Source: Streptomyces sp. PKU-EA00015
GTDB lineage: Bacteria > Actinomycetota > Actinomycetes > Streptomycetales > Streptomycetaceae
Direction of reading: 5' to 3'
NCBI RefSeq assembly: GCF_013387495.1
Contig: NZ_JABZEE010000010.1
Coordinates: 231,344 to 295,343 of the forward strand
Length of the DNA: 64,000 nucleotides
This document shows, one piece after another, positions 61,301-64,000 of this stretch (positions within the stretch are counted from its first letter, which is position 1; each line of letters begins with the position of its first letter). The notes under the pieces are model-generated. The model saw only the letters and a list, made by a program, of their open reading frames with translations. It made no database searches and had not been told where the DNA came from. Both the position numbers and the translations under genes were made by a program.

Positions 61301-62048
61301 CGACGAGACCAGCTACACGGGCGGCACCATGAAGGGCGACCACCCGATCGCCTGGTGCCAGACCTACGAGGGCGGCCGCGCCTTCTACACCGGCGGCGGC
61401 CACACCAAGGAGTCCTACGCCGAGCCGGCCTTCCGGCAGCACCTGCTGGGCGGGCTGCGCTACGCCACCGGACAGGTCGACGCCGACTGCAGGCCGAGGA
61501 CCGGCTACCGGCCGATCTTCAACGGCGAGACGCTGGACGGCTGGAAGCAGGCCGGTCCGGGCGGGTTCGACGTCGTCGACGGCGAACTGCGCACCGAAGG
61601 CGGCATGGGCATGCTCTGGTACCAGGCCAAGGAGCTGCACTCCTACTCGCTCAAGCTCGACTGGAAGATGGCGGGCGACGACAACTCCGGCGTCTTCGTC
61701 GGCTTCCCCGCCTCCGACGACCCCTGGTCGGCGGTCAACAACGGCTACGAGGTCCAGATCGACGCCACCGACGCCCCGGACCGCACCACCGGTGCCGTCT
61801 ACGGCTTCAAGTCGGCCGACATCCAGACCCGTGACCGGGTGCTGCGGCCGCCCGGCGAGTGGAACACCTACGAGATCCGGGTCGAGGGCGAACGCCTGCA
61901 GGTCTTCCTCAACGGAGAGAAGATCAACGACTTCACCAACACCGACCCGGTCCGCAGCCTCGAGGACGGCTACATCGGCATCCAGAACCACGGCGCCGAG
62001 GACCAGGTGTCCTTCCGTGACATCCAGCTGAAGGAGCTGCCCTCCTAG
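58359..62048 (+). CDS. Secreted multidomain PQQ-sugar dehydrogenase / PKD / CBM / ThuA / DUF1080 protein
   Basis: 1229-residue exported protein. A GTG with GGAGG gives a signal peptide ending TATAADPEA near residue 36. Domain order: a GSDH-like PQQ sugar dehydrogenase (about 48-480; DEEGLQGIALDPKF, YAMGFRNPFRFSVD, WPFCTGDN), a PKD domain (498-580; TYSWDFGDGG), a CBM6-like carbohydrate-binding domain (690-817; AEHFDDSAGI, GDWISFTPYHLAG), a ThuA domain (824-1044; VLVFSRTAGFRHDSIPAGI, GYMGVHAAADTEYDW, DHPIAWCQTYEGGRAFYTGG) and a C-terminal DUF1080 domain (1048-1229; IFNGETLDGWKQ, GWKM-type strands). DUF1080 proteins are described as 3-keto-disaccharide hydrolases and ThuA acts in trehalose utilisation. 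The fusion suggests oxidation, binding and cleavage of a glycoside outside the cell, feeding the adjacent importer. Confidence 0.88.
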   Translation: MHRKRPRGRKALALLTGSLLAATSLALTAPTTATAADPEATPAAAEFQQVTLAKGGEETGEPMSLAVLPDRSVLHTSRNGELRMTDAAGNTRVVGTVPVYSHDEEGLQGIALDPKFAENRFVYLYYAPPMDTPAGDAPNEGTAADFAKYDGVNRLSRFVLGEDGTLNNASEKKILDVPATRGICCHVGGDIDFDAAGNLYLSTGDDSNPFASDGYTPIDDRPGRNPAYDARRTSGNTNDLRGKILRIKVNDDGSYAIPEGNLFAPGTEKTRPEIYAMGFRNPFRFSVDKKTGIVYVGDYGPDAGAADPRRGPAGQVEFARVTGPGNYGWPFCTGDNDAYVDYDFATKTSGAAFDCAAPKNDSPHNTGLVDLPPAQPAWIPYNGGSVPEFGTGSESPMGGPVYRYDAASTSPVKFPEEYDGDFFAGEFGRRWIKRIEHGADGAVQSINPVPWTGTQIMDMAFGPDGALYVLDYGTAWFGGDENSGLYRIENATGGRSPVAEASANKTSGTAPLRVSFSSAGTTDADGDALTYSWDFGDGGTSTAADPTYTYKKNGTYTATVTAKDPSGRTGSASVRVVVGNTAPKVTLELPADGALFAFGDEVPFKVTVTDPEDGTVDCAKVKVTYILGHDSHGHPETSANGCTGTIKTSADGGHDANADIFGVFDAEYTDGGGGGQAPLTTHDQAKLQPRHRQAEHFDDSAGITTYDKATANGGKTVGDIHNGDWISFTPYHLAGSTKLTARVSSGGTGGILEVRAGSASGTLLGSTPVPVTGGWDTFQNVDVPLRSVPKRTTELFLVFKGGAGALYDVDDFQISDEPVDKAAKRVLVFSRTAGFRHDSIPAGITALKELGGSSGITVDSTEEARQFTAANLARYDAVVFLSTTGDVLNADQQKAFEDYVAAGGGYMGVHAAADTEYDWEFYGGLVGAYFTSHPHIQPATVRVEDHDHPATAHIDEPWQRTDEWYNYRTNPREQARVLATLDETSYTGGTMKGDHPIAWCQTYEGGRAFYTGGGHTKESYAEPAFRQHLLGGLRYATGQVDADCRPRTGYRPIFNGETLDGWKQAGPGGFDVVDGELRTEGGMGMLWYQAKELHSYSLKLDWKMAGDDNSGVFVGFPASDDPWSAVNNGYEVQIDATDAPDRTTGAVYGFKSADIQTRDRVLRPPGEWNTYEIRVEGERLQVFLNGEKINDFTNTDPVRSLEDGYIGIQNHGAEDQVSFRDIQLKELPS

Positions 62049-62056
62049 TGCCCCTC

Positions 62057-62080
62057 CTCAGGGGCGCGACCCCCTGAGGG
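62057..62080. terminator. Hairpin after the secreted-protein gene
   Basis: CCTCAGGGG/CCCCTGAGG arms with a 6-base loop, eight bases past the stop. It may reduce read-through into the inositol-phosphate-synthase-like gene. Confidence 0.65.
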
Positions 62081-62174
62081 CCGCCACCGAGCCGGCGGCG
62101 GGCGGGGAGGCGCCGTACCCCCGCCCGCCGTCCTCCATCCCCATCGGAACATCGACATGGCAGGGAGGCAGCCC

Positions 62175-63326
62175 GTGAACAACGACGGGAACACAACGGA
62201 GCCCCGGCTCGGCCGGGGAACCGCACGCACCGGGGTCTGGTTCGTCGGAGCACGCGGATCGGTGGCCACCACCGCAGTGGCCGGATGCGCTGCGGTGACC
62301 GCCGGAATGCATCCGCCGACCGGCATGGTCACCGAGACCGCGCCGTTCACCGGCACGGGTCTGCCCTCCCTGGCCTCACTCGTCTTCGGCGGCTACGACA
62401 CCGTCAGCTGCCCGCTGCCCAAGCGGGCCGAGCACCTCACCGAAGCGGGCGTCCTCCCGCACGGCCTCGCCGGTGCCGTCCGCACCGACCTCGCCGCCGC
62501 CGACCGGGAGATACGCCCCGGCGGCCCGCTCGCCGGGGACACCCGCACCGACGAGGAACTCATCGCCGCCTTCGCCACGGATCTGGAGTCCTTCCGCGAG
62601 CGGCACGCTCTCGCCAGGGTCGTCGTCGTCAACGTGTCCTCCACCGAACCTCTCCCGGGACCGGACGCCGTCCGGCTGCCCCCCAGCTCCCTCTACGCGG
62701 CCGCCGCCGTCCGCACCGGCTGCCCCTACGTGAACTTCACCCCGTCCACCGGGCTGCGCACCGCCGCCCTCACCGACGCCGTCGCGGCCAGTGGACTTCC
62801 CCACGCCGGCCGCGACGGCAAGACCGGCCAGACCCTTCTCCGCTCCGTCCTAGCCCCGATGTTCGTGCAGCGCGCCCTGTCCGTACGGGCCTGGTCCGGC
62901 ACCAACCTGCTGGGCGGCGGAGACGGAGCGGCCCTCGCCGACCCCGCCGCCGCGGCCGCCAAGAACGCCGGCAAGGAACGCGTCCTCGCCGACACCCTCG
63001 GCCACAGCCCCGAGGGAGAGGTCCACATCGACGACGTCCCCGCGCTCGGCGACTGGAAGACCGCGTGGGACCACATCGCCTTCGACGGCTTCCTCGGCTC
63101 CCGCATGGTCCTCCAGACCATCTGGCAGGGCTGCGACTCGGCACTCGCCGCGCCCCTGGTCCTCGACCTGGCCCGCCTCGTCGCCCGCGCCCACGAGGCA
63201 GGCATCTCGGGGCCCCTGCCCGAACTCGGCTTCTACTTCAAGGACCCGGACGGCGGCCCGGCGGGCCTGTCCGAGCAGTTCACCGCACTCCTCTCCTTCG
63301 CCGGCCGCCTGCGGGAGACCCGGTGA
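62175..63326 (+). CDS. Inositol-3-phosphate synthase family protein
   Basis: 383-residue protein of the MIPS fold. The NAD loop is FVGARGSVATTAVAG. NFTPSTG, the lysine-rich active-site loop DGKTGQTLLRSVLAPMF, SGTNLLGGGDGAALAD and FDGFLGSRMVLQTIWQGCDS follow the family order. It is shorter than eukaryotic MIPS, as usual in actinobacteria. Product could be inositol-3-phosphate or a related cyclitol phosphate. The GTG with GGGAGG is preferred to an ATG six codons upstream with no ribosome site. It overlaps the UbiA gene by four bases. Confidence 0.88.
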   Translation: MNNDGNTTEPRLGRGTARTGVWFVGARGSVATTAVAGCAAVTAGMHPPTGMVTETAPFTGTGLPSLASLVFGGYDTVSCPLPKRAEHLTEAGVLPHGLAGAVRTDLAAADREIRPGGPLAGDTRTDEELIAAFATDLESFRERHALARVVVVNVSSTEPLPGPDAVRLPPSSLYAAAAVRTGCPYVNFTPSTGLRTAALTDAVAASGLPHAGRDGKTGQTLLRSVLAPMFVQRALSVRAWSGTNLLGGGDGAALADPAAAAAKNAGKERVLADTLGHSPEGEVHIDDVPALGDWKTAWDHIAFDGFLGSRMVLQTIWQGCDSALAAPLVLDLARLVARAHEAGISGPLPELGFYFKDPDGGPAGLSEQFTALLSFAGRLRETR

Positions 63327-64000
63327 TCCGCTCCCTGCTGTCCCGCCTCGCGGCCGCGCGGCCCCGGCCCCGCGGGGCCGCCGCGGCCTCCTTGTCGCCC
63401 GAGGCCGTGGGCGCGCCCGCGCGGCCGCCGGGCCGTGCCACACTGCGGGACTGGGCCGAACTGCTGCGTGTCTCCGCCCTGTTCACCGTCCCCGGCGACG
63501 CCCTCGCGGGCGCGGCCGCGGCCGGACTGCGCCCCAACCGGGGCACGGCACTGGCCGTGGGCGCCTCCCTGTGCCTGTACGAGGCGGGCATGGCGCTCAA
63601 CGACTGGGCCGACCGCGACGAGGACGCCGTCGACCGCCCGCACCGCCCGATCCCCTCGGGCCGCATCGCACCGGGCGCGGCCCTCGCGGCGGCCGGTGCC
63701 CTCACCGCGGCGGGCCTCGCCCTCGCCTCCCGCGCGGGCCGTCCCGCCCTGGCCGTGGCCACGGCCCTGTCGGCCACGGTCTGGGCGTACGACCTCCGCC
63801 TCAAGCACACGGCAGCCGGCCCCGCCGCGATGGCGACGGCCCGCGGACTCGACCTGCTCCTGGGGGCGACCGCGACGTTGTCCGCGACACGGCAGCCGGC
63901 CACGGGGGAGCCCCGCTTCGGGCCCGCCGCGGCGGCGTCTTCGCCCGATGCGGCCGTTGTCTCGGCACGCGGCGCGGTTGCCGCGTCCTCGCCCGGCGCG
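63323..64000 (+). CDS. UbiA-family prenyltransferase (EboC/SCO3242-like), 3'-partial
   Basis: Membrane prenyltransferase read from a GTG that overlaps the previous stop (GTGA); the frame stays open to the window end. After a proline/alanine-rich N-terminal stretch come helix 1 (LLRVSALFTVPGDALAGAAA), the first aspartate-rich motif N93-D-W-A-D97-R-D-E-D followed by RPHRPIPSGRI, and WAYDLRLKHT and RGLDLLLGA in the second half. The NDxxDxxxD and RPxRPIPSG patterns are those of UbiA enzymes. Attached to an inositol-phosphate-synthase-like gene, it may prenylate a cyclitol or aromatic product. The second Asp-rich motif falls past the edge. Confidence 0.85.
   Translation, partial: MIRSLLSRLAAARPRPRGAAAASLSPEAVGAPARPPGRATLRDWAELLRVSALFTVPGDALAGAAAAGLRPNRGTALAVGASLCLYEAGMALNDWADRDEDAVDRPHRPIPSGRIAPGAALAAAGALTAAGLALASRAGRPALAVATALSATVWAYDLRLKHTAAGPAAMATARGLDLLLGATATLSATRQPATGEPRFGPAAAASSPDAAVVSARGAVAASSPGA

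Noticed and set aside
58245..61991. A 1248-codon minus-strand frame opposite the secreted multidomain gene
   Set aside because: Its low-complexity Val/Gly/Ala/Asp content mirrors the codon bias of the plus-strand gene, which has a signal peptide and recognisable domains.
1..64000. tRNA, rRNA or a known riboswitch
   Set aside because: I saw no cloverleaf with a GGTTCRANYCC arm or known riboswitch core, but this was judged by eye, so short RNA genes cannot be excluded.

Overview
The window is very GC-rich DNA whose genes carry the usual strong third-position G/C bias, and its gene content is that of a Streptomyces chromosome. Markers are an SsgA-family sporulation protein, a WhiJ-like cluster (RsbW-type kinase, XRE/DUF5753 protein, DUF397 protein), DUF6381, an FBP-domain protein, an actinobacterial LigB-type DNA ligase, frequent GTG starts, at least two apparently leaderless genes, and TTA codons in one regulator. 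No tRNA, rRNA or CRISPR array was recognised.

Layout. 1-4079: three same-strand peptidase genes (M20, S9, S66 LD-carboxypeptidase). 4080-12811: accessory DNA with a transposase relic, a DUF6069 membrane gene between two imperfect 25-bp direct repeats, a secreted CocE-type hydrolase, and a minus-strand operon of a secreted four-cysteine peptide plus an ABC exporter. 12353-17561: WhiJ-like regulatory cluster, adenosine deaminase, and a GntR regulator divergent from an MFS transporter. 18056-30983: housekeeping and accessory enzymes, including a PAP2-DAG kinase fusion, an aminotransferase-fold protein with no lysine, a metallo-beta-lactamase/DedA pair, a membrane-anchored phosphodiesterase and a zinc alcohol dehydrogenase. 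31018-43542: SsgA-like protein, secreted PI-PLC-like protein, DNA ligase, FBP protein, pterin dehydratase, WYL regulator with its divergent target pair, aldo/keto reductase, acyl-CoA synthetase, LysR/BASS pair and a ferredoxin-like protein. 43638-50297: a zone rich in broken genes (SigJ-like sigma factor and AhpD-like protein; FeS subunit beside intact fdhD; LuxR regulator and FtsX permease) mixed with intact TetR/hydrolase, FdhD, KAS III and NUDIX genes.

50298-64000 is the most coherent block and the best candidate for an undescribed system. A ROK regulator precedes a CUT2 sugar ABC transporter (ATPase, permease, lipoprotein), a Gfo/Idh/MocA dehydrogenase, a TIM-barrel isomerase and a 1229-residue secreted protein that joins a PQQ-type sugar dehydrogenase, PKD, carbohydrate-binding, ThuA and DUF1080 domains. 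An inositol-phosphate-synthase-like protein and a UbiA-family prenyltransferase follow and run off the window end. The ROK gene and the secreted-protein gene share an ungapped promoter block of about 84 bp, containing the dyad CTTTGTCC-N7-GGANAAAG, 7.8 kb apart. This suggests one regulator controls both ends of the locus. The inferred role is outside-the-cell oxidation and cleavage of a glycoside, import, and intracellular redox/isomerisation. The last two genes look like the start of an Ebo-type metabolite cluster.

Gene decay recurs. In two places a divergent gene pair has lost both 5' ends and the shared promoter, leaving two truncated 3' parts head to head. Several other genes carry one or two frameshifts, and two relics (transposase, NTF2-like) contain an in-frame TGA where a tryptophan codon is expected.
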